This document shows, in pieces, positions 1 to 22,100 of a stretch of DNA of 64,000 nucleotides. This DNA is from Myxocyprinus asiaticus (lineage: Eukaryota > Chordata > Actinopteri > Cypriniformes > Catostomidae). Within the stretch, counting starts at the first letter, position 1. Each line of letters begins with the position of its first letter. The position numbers and the translations under genes were made by a program. Below the pieces are notes generated by a model. That model was not told the origin of the DNA, did no database searches, and saw only the letters and a list, made by a program, of their open reading frames with translations. The stretch spans positions 11,068,501-11,132,500 of the forward strand of contig NC_059346.1 of assembly GCF_019703515.2 (NCBI RefSeq). The letters run 5' to 3'.

Positions 1-44
1 TGTTGTTAAGTAATGTTAACAAATGGGACCTTATTGTAAAGTGT

Positions 45-48
<4 letters not shown>
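1..48 (+). mobile_element. Terminal fragment of a GGTAACACTTTACA-type MITE
   Basis: The first 48 bases end in TTATTGTAAAGTGTTAC. This is the same terminus seen at the right end of the complete MITE at 43051-43375 and at 50478-50560. The rest of the copy lies outside the window or is lost. The microsatellite begins directly after it. Confidence 0.6.

Positions 49-130
<82 letters not shown>
49..130. repeat. (TA)n-(CA)n compound microsatellite
   Basis: About 32 TA units run into about 9 CA units. The Tyr/Ile-rich open frames crossing it are translation artefacts. Confidence 0.97.
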
Positions 131-320
131 TGGTATGCCAGCTGGGTCACTCAGTCACAGAGGGAGGGGGAAGGAGAGCAGCACGACTTTGGTAACGTCA
201 CACAACCTCATTCTAAAAGTGTTCACACAGATAAAGTGACTTTAAGTTCTGTTTTACCATAGACCTTGTCACAGAGTTCTCAACGTCCTTCAAAATGTGG
301 AACAACTGGAAAATCATTAT

Positions 321-611
321 GGGGATAGTTCAGTAAAAATGAAAATTCTGTCATCATTTACTCACCCTCATGTCTTTCCAAAACAATTTCTTCCATGGAA
401 CACAAAATAAGATGCTCGGCAGACTGACAGCCTCAGTTACCATTCACTTTCATTTTATGGATTAAAGATGCAATGAAAGTGAATGGTGACTGAGGCTAAC
501 ATTATGCCTAACACCTCCTTTTGTGTTCCATGGAAGAAAGAAAGTCATGTGGGTTTGGAACAACATGAGGGTGAGAAAATGAGTTAATTTGTGGGTGAAC
601 AATTCCTTTAA
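321..611. mobile_element. Palindromic MITE, TTCACCC family
   Basis: The left end has GGGATAGTTCAG and ACTCACCCTCATG. The right end has CATGAGGGTGAGAAAAT and GTGAACAATTCCTTTAA. The arms are inverted copies of each other. The centre carries a second inverted pair around CACTTTCATT and AATGAAAGTG. Relatives lie at 7818-8429, 15199-15925, 29669-30245 and 59139-61242. There is no coding capacity, so a transposase would have to act in trans. Confidence 0.75.
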
Positions 612-1820
<1,209 letters not shown>

Positions 1821-4458
1821 GGAAACATGAGGAAATGCAAGACGAGGGTGGAGTTGTTACCAAAAACTTCACAAAGAAAATTCAGTGAGTATTACAAATT
1901 TTCTCAAAAGTTTGCAGAACTTTCTGATTTGTAACCTTCCAGAATGATTAAGCAGCTTCGTGATGAATGTCACTTGGAGTTATTACAAGCAGCACAAAGT
2001 GTTCCCTAGACCCGCCCACCCCCACCTCTGCTTATTCTTTTGGCTCTTTAGAGAATCAAATTGGATTTTGTCTGGCAGTGGAGAAGAATCAATGTTAAAA
2101 AGAGAAAACTCTTGCTTAAGTCAGACTTCATGTGGCTCTGATATCTGCAGTAATTAAGAGACAAAGTGATTTGATTTTTATTGTCATGCTGCTTCTCTGA
2201 CACAGAGATAGAGAGAGAGAGTTTAATTTAACAAATTCAGGACCATATTAGTATTCTAGCTTTAGAGATAGCAATATATGAGTAATATTACACATTTCAA
2301 TTAATGTTTAATGCCCTTAGAATTAGAGAATGGTACAGTTATGGTATGAGATGGTAATACAATGTTACTTTCATATCTGTCTTGGAGATATGAAACGGAG
2401 ATATCTGAAAACAATGATGTATTTGTTGTCATGTGATGCAGTCATGTGATCCATTCAACCAAAAACAATCAAGATCGCTGCCCATGTTGTAGCGATGATG
2501 TTGTGCCTGCTATCCACTTTGATTGCATTGTTACAAGATAAATGTTACTTTGTACAACATTCACATTGCATTCCTTCAAAGGCGCCAAAATGTTTAATTG
2601 GAATTGCTGTCCGGTGACAGAACACAAGGACAATTGCGTTTCAGACTTTACATGGAACAGCAATTTTTCGCATGTGCAGTAAGGGGTTTTAAGAGTTCTG
2701 ATCTGCTATAGTATGGACAAGCTACTTTTGAAAAACGTTTGAAAATGGCAGTGTAGACGGAGAGCGTTTCGAAAACGAAAACGCTGTTTTCAAATGTTTT
2801 CAAATTACCGAAGGACCATGTCTAAAAACCATGACAATACCATGGTTGCTTGTAATCTAGTTTTGCCTTTCACTCCTCAGTAACAGAGCTGCAGAGTCTG
2901 AGTCACTGCTTTCAGAAATACTGCACAGAGAGGGGAGCGCAGGTTCAGCCCTCATTTTTACACCCTATTTGACACCCTGGAAGACACATGGTAGCGCAGG
3001 ACTGTAGCATTGCCATGCTAATTGAATAGCGTCAGGCCACTGAAGTCGGCTCTGGCTACATGCTTAGGTTTATATAAACTCCACAGAATCTTGGCAACAA
3101 GTGTGGAACCTTAAGTCCAACCTTATTTGGCCATGATGACAGACAGAGTTCAAGGACTCGCTCTCTTTTTCTCCCTCTCTGTTGGGTCCTCTGACTGTCT
3201 TTCCCAAGGTACAATTTGTTCTTAAACAACTTGGTTCCAAACCCCAGCATGCTGTCTAGGTAGGCAGCTCACTATGTGTGCTTCGTTTATGCCCATTAGA
3301 ATATTGTGTCATTAAATTAGCAACATGCTAACGTGCTAACTCTAAAGTCGAGTCTCTCGTGCACTTCATGTTAGGAACACTATTTGTGTGACACATGCAG
3401 TTGCTATCTACGCAGGGCATTCTAAATTAGGGCTTGGGTTAGGATGCTGCCTTAAGTAGGGTTGCCAACCATCCCGAATTAGCCGGGACATCAAGTACTT
3501 TGGCAATAATGAAGACATCCCATACGGGGTGCCTACTGTCTTGTATTAAAAACATTGGATCCCACACTGGAGTGGCAAAGTGCTTAAATGCACTGAACCC
3601 CACATATTGAAGTGCCCAAAATGCTCGACAAGACAACAAACAACACTCGCGATAGCACAAGATCAGAATGCGTTCTGTTGTCCAAACACAGCTGAAGAGA
3701 GTGCAATACCGAATGCAAGTTTCCAACTACATTTAATTTGACACAGCAACCTTAAAACGCTGTGTTTATGATGCAACGCAACCAAAGGGAGATATTCCAA
3801 AAGCGTCCGTCTGACCAAATATTTATAAATCCAATTAATTGGGATTAATTTGGTTAATATATTTGAATACTAATTAACCGAATTAATTCAAATTAATTAA
3901 AAAAAAATTAATCGATTAATAACCCTAATTTTACTTCAATTTTACTAAAGCAAAATTGAAGTGAATGCAGATCTATTACCTCTACTAAATTTTCCAGTGC
4001 TTAAAAAAAGTGTAAAATTTAGTAATATATTGCTGATGAGCCCCCCAGCATCATCAAAACACTGGATTCAACACTTTTGAATATCTAACGCAGTCCTAAA
4101 AGGTTCTTCACCTCTACTTTGTTGCAATAGAAGACCAGTAGGGAGTGACTTTGTATCATATCACATTCATTCATGTCAGAAAAGTTCCACCCTTTCTCTG
4201 GAGAGTAGATATGAATTTATGGTAATCCAGCCTTCAAGGCATCACATTCAAAACAGAGAGAGAAAGAAAGTGAGAACTCGTATCATTAAAAATACTGCAG
4301 ACAGTCTGCCTACTGGATGATTAGACTGGTGTGTGGATGGAAATTTGTGGTGATAAAATTTGCATCAGGAGGCGATTTGTAATAATTGGCAACAGACTCT
4401 ATTTCTGAGACCAGCACCTGGAGCAAGGTTCCTCTTACTCTTCACCCCCCTTTCCTTT

Positions 4459-4498
<40 letters not shown>

Positions 4499-7007
4499 GC
4501 AAGTGATGGCAGGCAGAACATTTAAATTAAAACCACAAAATGCATGACAATTATCTACTAGCCACAAGCTGCCAGAGAGATAATTAAGTTTGTTAAAAAT
4601 TAAACCAAAATGAGAATAAACTGAACATGTGTGTGCAGTTCCCATGATTCTGAGTTAAAATTAACCTTAGATGTAACCATAATCAGTTTGGGTCATGTTT
4701 AGTTTGGAGTAGCCTGTACTGTGTGTGGTTCCTGAAGGAACGTTGTTGGCTCAAAAGTTAAGTACTAAGGACACAATAAAAATAGACTAATTTTGACTTC
4801 TTCATGAGTTCTATAAACAAACTAAACATGTATGCACTTAGAAAGGAAGTCTATGGGTTTAAAAGCAGAAATGTAAAGCTTGTATTTTTGTTTAAACACT
4901 TATAAAAAAAATTCTTAAAAAATGTGTGGCATTTAAGCTGTAAAGATGTCTAAACTGTCCTTTTAGCAGTGGGACTACTATTCTAGGCAGATTAACTTCT
5001 AGTTATTTGTTACTGAGGTTATTGCTGTGGGTGGATTTTCCTCTCCATTTTATTTCATTTTTATTTTGTTTTTATAGCACTTTTTACAATACTTATTTCA
5101 TGGTGGCTTTAAAAAGTAGTATCATTCAAAAATTGCCATGCAGAGGTACCAGCTTTACTTGACACAGACAAAGTTGTTAAGCGATTTTATCACACTGGTC
5201 TCACGATAACACATTTTGGGCTCTATTTTCATGAGTGTGCAAAGCGCAGCGCTACACGCTATGGCTATGCGCAACGTCTTATCCACTTTGTGTGAGAGTG
5301 CTAATTCTAAGGGCAATTATCGTGCCAGCGCATAGCACAAGTGGGTGTGGGTATGAGTGTTTGCACTATCTGTGGGTGTATGCGCACAAACTGTGGGTGT
5401 ATTGTATGTTAATGAAGTGACGCAAAGTGCAATTTGGTATTTTCATGTAAAATAGGTAATTGTGCTAAGACGTTATAAAAGCAGGACTGTTTTAGGAGCA
5501 AAATCTAAACTCAGATCCTGCATTTGTATTTGGAGATTCCACCAGCAGATGGTAATAAAGTTCATGTCCAAACCCTGAAAATAAAGTGGAACATCAAATT
5601 ATGCCCATGACGATCACTGTTGTAGCCATTTTATGAAACAAATATTTATGAGATTTGTGTTAAACTATCTTTAGTTCATTTTTTTCCCAGTTATTATTAT
5701 TATGGTTATATTTACAATTATACTTATGATCTAATTTGTATTGTTAATTTTCTACCTGTTGTCGTAGAGTGATTTTTAAGTCACTGCAAAAAGGGCCAGT
5801 GGAAGAAGTTGGAGAGAGTAAAATGTTTGGATTTGGTATGATTATTGATTATTTTGATTATATTTTATATATTATAATATATATGATTATAATTTTTCTA
5901 AATAAAAATCGACCAGTAGAAGTGAAATGCGTTCCGAAACAATCACTGTTAATACTAGCCATGAGTTGCACGTCAGTAGATGAAAATGATTATTAATTCT
6001 TTATAACTTAACGGAGCATAAATCCAAATCTTGACGAGAACCAGACTTTTCATGCATATAAAAGGAGTGAGTTACTGTCTTAGAAATATGCCTGACATTC
6101 AACAGGGATGCAGTTAATGCAGAAAAGAAGTCCATATTTCCATTCTTTTAGTTTATTGCATACAGTCCATTAACACTACCAACTTCTTATAAATGTGCTG
6201 TATTTGTTTATATCACTGGTGCTTGACAGGAAATGGACTATATAATAGGACACAGATGGTGCCGGAGAAGAACCTCCGAATTAAATTTCACATGACCCAG
6301 CCCATTGTTGCTTTGAGCGTGCAATTTCACCAAACCCACTTGCGCCTAGACTTAGCGCACGCTTGCACGAAAATACTAAAAGTTAATGGCCATGTCCATT
6401 GACTTTGCATGTATGACTTGTCTTAGCGCTGTGCTTAGCCCTAGCGCTCTTAAAATTGGTCCCATTATGTTTTAAGTTTTGTGGCTACAGTATATTTTCA
6501 AAACAGTTTGTATTTAAATGTATGCAATGTTTTGCCCCATAGATTTCCATTGTCAGTGCTTTACTGTGAACATGATTTTTGTTTGTTTTTACAAATTTAG
6601 GGATAAGTCAAAATAATTTTCTATGATAAACAACAGCTGTCGATAATGCTGCCCATAGAGCTTAACCTGTATTGATCCAGAAAATTAATTTTAACATCTC
6701 ACTGACCTTTTCTGATTTCTGTCAGAATTTGTTTCATGTTTTGTTTTGTTTTTTAGTGTAACTGCAGAACGTAATCCAAAATCTTTTTAATTTGAGGTCC
6801 CCATTCTCATAGTTTTTAACTCCTCCTCATCTTCTCAGGATCCCAACTGACGTAGACCCTATGACTGTGTTTGCCTCTCTGTCTCCGGAGGGAGTTCTCA
6901 TCATTGAAGCACGACAGACCCCTCCATACTACCTCTATAGCAATGAAACACCCGCAGAATCCATGGAAGAACCAGAGGCTAAACCTCAGGAACCCAGCAT
7001 GGCCTAA
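1821..7007 (+). CDS. hspb8: Small heat shock protein B8 (HSPB8/HSP22), exons 2 and 3, 5'-partial
   Basis: HSPB8 is a cytosolic holdase of the alpha-crystallin family that works with BAG3 in chaperone-assisted selective autophagy; this is family knowledge. Exon 2 is 1821-1884 (64 bp), with an AG acceptor just before it and GTGAGT after it. It encodes [20 protein letters not shown] then IQ, the beta6-beta7 part of the domain. The first Gly codon is split with exon 1, which lies upstream of the window. Exon 3 is 6839-7007, follows CTTCTCAG and ends in TAA at 7005-7007. It encodes 55 residues beginning [20 protein letters not shown], which is diagnostic of HSPB8. The tail is short and ends EPKAK-like then QEPSMA. 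Splice phases agree and no stop interrupts either exon. The intervening intron (1885-6838) carries a long MITE. Possible AATAAA signals downstream lie at 8180 and 9150; I cannot choose between them. It faces the second sHSP gene tail to tail. Confidence 0.93.
1885..5214. other. 5' part of hspb8 intron 2
   Basis: I see no exon here. It contains a (CT)n tract at about 4461-4494. A repeat-like block at about 3458-3905 starts GGGTTGCCAACCATCCCG and ends in AT-rich sequence with ATTAATCGATTAAT; it looks like an old DNA transposon remnant. The rest is unremarkable. Confidence 0.5.
5215..6470. mobile_element. Long palindromic non-autonomous DNA transposon, GGGCTCTATTTT family, copy 1
   Basis: The left end reads GGGCTCTATTTTCATGA followed by many GCGC and GTGCAAAG words. 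The right end reads back as GGGACCAATTTTAAGAGCGC. The arms are imperfect inverted copies. Two more copies lie at 34559-38405 and 59440-61170. The short frame at 6193-6402 is similar to one at 59455-59670 only because the element itself is shared. Superfamily is not assigned, because the target duplication could not be fixed. Confidence 0.7.
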
Positions 7008-7817
7008 ACCCCATTCTTTGAATCACAGCACTGTCAGGGAGCAAACAGTGCCTCGCATGCCCATGGTTATTTGTTCCAAGCAAGTGCCATAGTTTGATCA
7101 GTTTCATACATTTTCTTAAACAAAAAGTCATTAATTTGCTCCAAAACTAGTTAAATGAGCTCCACAGTCCATATATCAGGTGTTATGTAATAGAAATGTA
7201 ATTAGAACTGAAAAACAAATGTAATAGAGCTACCAGTCAGGTGTTAAATACAACCAGGTCTCATAAAAACACATTACTATACCTACATTTTTGCAAAATG
7301 ATTGCTACGAGGCTCGTTTTACGCATCACAGCATTTTCCTGGTGAAATCAACGCTAGAGGCGCACTTTTATTACTTTTATTCCCAAAAACACAAATCACA
7401 AGTAAAACTGCAAATTAGCAGTTCATAAATACTTGCTTTTTGCCCTGTTCCTCACACAGACACTTTTACTGAACTACATGATGATGTAAGGTGATACATT
7501 TTAACGTATGCATTACATTACCAACTGCATTTACAAGATTGTTGGAGAGTGATCAAATAGTGTCATAGCTCAACTGATAGTGTGATGCACTTGCGAAGTA
7601 AAGAACTGGAGTACGAGTCCTGAAGAGCACGCGAGTCAACACTTTAATCAAAAGTGTCATAGAAGAACCACAAAATTACATGGTTGCTTCAGCAATTAAA
7701 TTTTTCATGTCACATTTGCTTATTATTACACTATCGGTTAGGTTAAAGGGAGGGGGTAGGTTTTGCTCATTTAAAAATGTTGCCACAGTCCCATTATTTC
7801 AATTTTAATTTAGGAGT
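7008..7817. other. hspb8 3' flank with tRNA-like promoter boxes
   Basis: This is non-coding. At 7566-7577 there is TAGCTCAACTGA, close to a Pol III A box. At 7611-7620 there is GTACGAGTCC, one base from a B box. The spacing suits a tRNA-derived SINE, but no clear cloverleaf or tail was found. Confidence 0.35.
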
Positions 7818-8429
7818 TTAAAAGGATAATTCACCCAAAAATGAAAATTCTCTTATCATTTACTCACCCTCATGCCATCCTGGAATGACACATCTGATAT
7901 GACTTTCTTTCTTCTGCTGAACAGAAATTTTTAGAAGATTTTTAGAAAAATATCTCAGCTCTGTAGGTCCATACAATGCAAGTGAATCGTATGAAGGCAG
8001 CAAATCACTAAAGTCATTTTTACTGTAAATCTCCACTTTCAATTTCTTCTTCTTTTGTTTTTGGCAATTCGCATTCTTTGTGCATATCGCCACCTACTGT
8101 GCAAGGAGGAGAATTTATAGTAAAAAATAGACTTAAATATTGATCTGTTTCTCACCCATATTATTTGATTATATAGCTTAATAAAACATGGATTTAACCA
8201 CTGGAGTCAAATGGATTATTTTTATGCTGCCTTTGCTTTTTGGACCTTCAAAGTTCTGGCCACCATTTACTTGCATTGTATGGACCTACAGAGCTGAGAT
8301 ATTATTCTAAAAATATTTGTTTGTGTGCAGCAAAAGAAAGAAAGTAACACATATCTTGGATGGCATTAGGGTGAGTAAATGATGAGAGAATTTTCATTTT
8401 TTTTTTTTTTTGTGAACTATCCCTTTAAG
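7818..8429. mobile_element. Palindromic MITE, TTCACCC family
   Basis: The left arm contains AATTCACCCAAAAATGAAAA and ACTCACCCTCATGCC. The right arm contains GGGTGAGTAAATGATGAGAG and ends GTGAACTATCCCTTTAA. The interior has further inverted pieces around CAGAGCTGAGATAT and ATATCTCAGCTCTG. It lies in the hspb8 3' region and could be transcribed as 3' UTR. Confidence 0.75.
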
Positions 8430-10394
8430 GCCCAAAATTAGGCACGAACATACTCTGTAGAAGTACCTGAATGTAGGCACAAATGCTTGGACAACACATT
8501 GCCAGAGTGCATGCATTTTGTACATATGTGCATTATTGTGCCGTTAACATACCTCAGTACTCAAGGGGGAGGTAATAGACTTCAAGTGTCTGTGTCATTA
8601 AACTAGGTGCATTATTATTTAGGTAACTTGTTGACAGTTTATCTAACTTTAACTTGCTCAGCAAAATTCTCACAATTGTTGCTCTGCCATGACAGTAGCT
8701 GGCCTGAAGGAGAAAACTGACCGTAAAACAAGACAATTTACTGTATGCAATTGCCTGGTATTGTTGAAACACTGTGAATGCAACACAAATTTGTGTTATG
8801 AATTGCTTTCTGACACAACAACAACACATGAAATCAAGCTATCATAGATATAAACGTTAGAGATCACATACTTGCGTAGGTTATGTTTCAGGCCTAAGGC
8901 CTTCTTCTGAAGTTTTTCAGTTAAAATAAACTTGTTTCGGCCCCTAAGTACAAATGTAATGTACAAATTTAGAAAACTCTATTTAAGTCATCTAAATATT
9001 TGTCATGCTGGACTTAAAGGTCTTCTCTGAAAACTGGGCCTGAATACTGGAGCTCTTTCTCAAGGGTTATGGATTGTCTCTTTTCTGTTTTCTTTTTTGC
9101 GTGTTCTCTTTTTTCTTTTTGTGTAGGTATGTATGCTATGCATTTTTATAATAAATGACATTTACAAATGCAAGCCTTTTATTTTCTCTGCAGTTAGTAA
9201 ATTAAATGCATTACACATAGAGGATGTCATTTTCTCTACTGTCATACCTGTGTGTTTCTATTCACCCATATAAAATATTTTTAATTCCACACGGAATCTG
9301 TGCCTGTAGAAATTTACGCAGAATTGGAACAACTACATCCCGCAACCCTTGTGTGTTTAATTAATAAATATTTTCTCTAATATCATTATTTTTTCAGCTA
9401 CCAATAAAAGTGTAGTACTCTGAGCTCTGTTTAACTATTACCATGTTTAAATCTGTACCACAGAATTCCAGAGATTTCCCCCCCCCCCCCAAAATCGGAA
9501 CAGAAAATGTGAAAAAAGTAAACAGATTCAGTATGGGCCTGGTAATAAATCATGCATTGGGCTCTCCCCCTCTCTCTTTTTCCCAATCTTCTGTCCTCGA
9601 TCACATCTGGGTGTTCGCTTGGCAGATTGGTTGTGTTTAGAAGCGATCGGGCTCCTTATGGGAGTGACTCCATTGGGAGTTGTCTCTGCACGGTGGCAGT
9701 AATTGGGTGACAGATTAGTGTGGAGATTATTCTGAGCGGTTTGGCTCACTTTCAATCTCCTCAACGTGGATGTGGAGAGAATATATTGAAGAAAATGGCC
9801 TTCCACAACTGATTAACTGGCCTGTTTGCCCATTGGATTTTTTCTCATCAAATCGATCAAAGCTCTACATTTCTCATCTAATTTTCAAGTTTCGGGGTTA
9901 ATGAATTGTGAATAGAACCAGACCTAAAGGGAACTGGAATTATAACCATTCGAGTTAGACTAGAATTAGACAATATTTACTACAATTCAAGGCATATAAT
10001 GTGCAACCATATGCACTGCATAAAACTTCCATTTAAAACTCTTTGTAGATATCTAGCATAATAACAAGTAGGTGCCAATGTGACAGATGCCTGTCTGGAA
10101 TAAATTATGCATAAATTAGAACATTTATCAGCTTTTACTGATTAACTCATCTATGTAAAACAACACACAATGCAGCTTCACAAAATCTTGCTCAGGTTTT
10201 TATTAGTGCTTAAAGAATGCATATTACAGTAAATTCAAAAACAAACTATGAAAATTAAAGGTGAAGTCTCTCATTTTTGCACAACCATCATCACCATTTG
10301 GAATTTTCAAATAGTTTTTAAACAGGTTTCCTGAACACACCCTACATCTGCCATTGGTTGGAAAAACAGATAGCCTCGATCGATAGCATCATAA
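8430..10394. other. Intergenic region between the convergent sHSP genes
   Basis: I see no supported exon. A C-tract lies at 9480-9490. A potential polyadenylation signal AATAAA at 9150-9155 could serve hspb8. Short open frames at 8554-8829 and 9528-9806 have no recognisable domain. Confidence 0.4.
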
Positions 10395-11055
10395 GCTGTG
10401 TTTCCATCTAATTATTTTTATGCTCATTTTGAAATTGTGCATAAGAAATCCTGAATGGAAACGCTTGACATGCGAATAAACTCTCAAAACTCTCCTAAAA
10501 TTTAATGCGCAAGGAGGAGGAGGATTTTCAAGAGTTTCGCATTAGTTAAAATGCACATTAAGTTGATGAAAACAGTTTATTCGTAAAACGATGACGTGAT
10601 GTTTTGATCATTTGTGCACGTCTTGTGAGTGCGCGAAAGCTTGATGTGACTGGCCAAAAAAAGGTCAGATCTTGGCACACAATTCTTCTAACATAGCCCT
10701 GGACATTTGGAAGAGTTTAACCCACAGCTGATTGTTAAAGTGGTTCCTCACAATTTCACCAGAGCAGTTTTGAGCATGGCTGGTTATGTGTGGGCATCGT
10801 AGCCATTTCAGCCCTTATTATTTGAGATATTACACTCATTCTGCGGTGTCTCCTGGAAGCATTTAATAAAATTAGGTACAATTGCCCTAATCCTGCAAAT
10901 AAAACTCTTCCCGAAGCAAGGAGGTCATTCAGCTGCTCCATCAAGACAATGCATTTGACGTAGTGGATGAAAACGAGCAACAATTCGTCTTTAGTCTAAT
11001 TTTTAGAAATGCGCTTAAAAAATTAAAAACATTTAGATGGAAACCCAGCTATGGA
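10395..11055. mobile_element. Palindromic MITE, GTGTTTCCATC family
   Basis: The left end is AGCTGTGTTTCCATCTAA. The right end is TTTAGATGGAAACCCAGCT. They are inverted copies. A shorter relative lies at 34938-35217. An internal short frame on the - strand has no recognised domain. Confidence 0.65.
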
Positions 11056-11245
11056 GCCATAGTGTTTACACATTTCAGGGGAATTAACCTTCAAATGGCT
11101 TACTTATAGTATAGACTTATAGTCTCTGCATATTAAGCTGGGATAGGAGAAAGTATTTTAAATAAAACAATCGAAAAAATGACATACTTCACCTTTAATT
11201 GGCTAAAAAATAAGCAGGGGATGTTGTTGTTTTGTGGCCAAAATC

Positions 11246-18959
<7,714 letters not shown>

Positions 18960-19143
18960 TGCGAGAAAATTGAAAAATAAAATCTAAAGATGGAAAAGAA
19001 TAACCTCTGAAGAGTATTTGGTAGGTATTGAACGTTCCAGCCAATTACAGAATTAGAAATGCACAAACTACAAAAGACAGATAAGATGCTGTAGAAACCA
19101 CTGCAAAAAGGTAGAATGTGGCTAGTAGACATCCGAGCCTCAG

Positions 19144-19151
19144 TTTATATA
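19144..19151 (-). promoter_or_regulatory. Probable TATA box of the long-tailed sHSP gene
   Basis: On the - strand the sequence reads GGCGCTATATAAACTGAGG, with TATATAAA at 19151-19144. It lies 185 bp upstream of the ATG at 18959, giving a 5' UTR of about 155 nt if transcription starts 25-30 bp downstream. I found no convincing heat-shock element (alternating GAA/TTC blocks) in the next 200 bp. Expression may therefore be developmental rather than stress-induced, which is an inference. Confidence 0.55.
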
Positions 19152-19156
19152 GCGCC

Positions 19157-22100
19157 TTGTGTTTTAGCACTTACTAAGCAGTAACCATGATGCTACAAGA
19201 AGAGAATGTAGGGATGAAGTGATGGCTTGGTGGTTTAGTCTGCTGGTGATGGGGAGGGGGGCTCTATGGGAGATGCTAATTAAGGATATTTATAGTTCTA
19301 AAAGGGAAGCAACTAATGACAAATAAGAATGATGAGAATGGACAGCCCTGGGTGAAGTTCTGCTCAGACTCTGAAAGGCAAAGAGAACTTTGTTTCATTG
19401 AAGTGATCGTTAATGATGTTGTAGAAACTTCCATTGTGTCGAAGCATCTATACAGGCTTTAAGTGCTTGTTAACTTTATTTCCAGGAATCAGAATAAAAG
19501 TGTGCATGGGGGACTTCTTTGAAATGGGCCAAGTATAGCCAACTCACCCTTATTAATTACAACACCAATTGTAGAAACGTACTGCTGATTGCACAATTAC
19601 TTTGTATTCCTTTCAGATTCTATTTCATATTCTGAATATTGGAATATGCACCTGGTGTGCCCTATAATTTAAAAAATATACATATAATGGAATACTATTT
19701 GACTTAACTCATCAAGATGCTTGTTTATTGAAACCTATGGCTTTAGGAATATATGTGATACTGCGCTGAGCTAACAATCCATCCAGCATTGTTTTAAGTA
19801 CTTTAGTCCTAAGGCAGGTTCTGACTGGTTTTTTATTGGTCTTGTTACCACTGGACACCAGATGCCTAACATTAGGCATGTAAGTTGCACTACAAGACTT
19901 TGTGTTGCAGTTTTGAATATAATATCTAAATAAGAAGCAAAAAAGATACTTGATGATCAATAGATTATTGTGAGCACACAACAGTAGATTTTTATTTCAT
20001 ATATGTATTGCCGTTTCAATGAACTGAATTCATTACTCTTAACATAAAGCAGTGAAAGTGGCAGTTCAAAGCCATGTCTCTTTAGATCCCAGAATATGCA
20101 TGGCTGTTAAGCCTCTTCCTGTAAGAAAAGCGTATGTATCTGAGATGTTTTGGGTGAGATTTCGCCGATGACAGAAGTCACTGACCTGTAGAGGCTACAG
20201 TTCACTCACCCAAAGCTACACTGAAGATGTGTTGGAACCACTTCACCCGGAACCAGAGGGACTCATCATGAATTATTTGGGACTAGAAAAGGTAGAGTAT
20301 ATACAGTAACAGTCTGCCATTTATACATTTTGACATTACAAACACATTAAGATTATTGTAATGAGGTTTCATTATCCCTTTAAGTGGGCCCACCAAGAAA
20401 AAACTACAGTCTTGACCAACACAAAATATGTATCGTTTTAAAGCTTGGAAGCTGTACTTTACAATGCATATAGGCATTATGACTAAAACTGAACAAGTGC
20501 TTTGAAAATTGCAGACAAATCAGAAGTGTTCTGTTTTGATAATTTATTAAAAACTTTGCACTGTACCTATTTTTGTAATCGATAAAAACATCAAACTGAT
20601 CAAATATCTATGTGTCATATGTTTTTGGAAAGCTCTCAAAGAGTAGAATACAACGAGCCTATTTGTTTTTCTCACAGACAAAAATGTAGCAAGAAATAGC
20701 TAAGTAAATGTCTTTGACATACAGTACATGTCATATGTAAACAGGTGTTGCTTATAAGCCTCATTTCCACTTATAACTTCACGAAAAGTAAACAGAACAT
20801 AAAATATCACATACTATTACTTAGAGGAGGGGATTCCTGTTAAAACATTCCCACACACAATTTAATTGGATGCAGAGATCATTAGATAATCCACATGTAG
20901 CACAATGTGCACATAGCACATAATGTGCTATCTGGCTAAAAACACGTTTGCTTTCCTGGATCAGATGACTTCATCTGAAGTTATGTAGTACGTTGTCCAG
21001 CATCATGGAACGCTAAACCAACCGTATTAGGATTCAGAGCGTTGCAACCAGAGGTGGGAGTCATCCGTATATGGGCAGAGAGTATCGTTCATATGGCTAC
21101 CAGGAGATGGCGCCCAGTACATAATACAGACTCAATGATGGCTCGAATGACTCAGAATGGAACTGAATGAGATCTCATTCCTGCATGCTTTGGAGAGAGA
21201 GCATACCTTTAGTTGTTGTGCAATTATTTCTTATGTACAATTATTATGTTTCATTTGTTTGGAGAGGCTGAATACCTTATTCGGAAAGGCATGGATAATG
21301 ACTTATATACAAATAACAGATTCATCCGAATAATATAAAAAAAATATTCATTTGACTGATTATCCAAAAAGCACAAGGATAAAGCGACATTTTAAATTTT
21401 AAAATTACAACAAATTTATGAATCTGTGCAGCCAATATTTCTAAAGTGTAAACCTTATGAATGAAAATGCGCACATTGTGATTTCAGATCGGATGGGCGC
21501 GATCTCAACTCTGTGTGTTGTCTCTGTAAATTGTGCACGTCTGGAGCTAGTCAAGTGTAACATTAACTAAGATACGACATCATATACACTTTCCACTTCT
21601 TGAAATGTTTTTGTTAATGTATCACACGATTCACACATGATTCCCATTTATTCATTTATAGCCTAAACCTGAGCGCGATGTTAAATTCCTGACCTGAAGA
21701 GATGATTTCACATCGGAGCTCGTCTATCCGTCTCTTAAAGTTGACTACATTTATATTCACATTAGCGATTAAGGTTATTAACTGGTTTATGCTCCATAAA
21801 GGTTTAAATGTTCCATAGAGTATACATCTATTAGGAATATTCCTCCTTATGTAAAATGAAGAAACTGAAACATACGTTTCTTCTTCTTCTTCTTCTTCTT
21901 TTTCTTTAAACTGTGCTAAATTTGAAAATGTTAAGTGTTCTTTAACTCTGGTAATGCTTGACATTTCACATTTTGCTTGACACCTCTTGCCTCCAGAATA
22001 ATGTTGTTATACATGCACAGACAAACGAAAATTCTGTTTCATGCAGATATTAATATCTGTAATACCAGGAGAGACTACAACATATTCCACAGTTAATGTA

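Noticed and set aside
6193..6402. Short frame similar to one at 59455-59670
   Set aside because: Both lie in copies of the same palindromic element; similarity is explained by shared DNA, and no domain is present.
9528..9806. 92-codon - strand frame in the intergenic region
   Set aside because: No recognisable domain, no splice or promoter context, and a length expected by chance.
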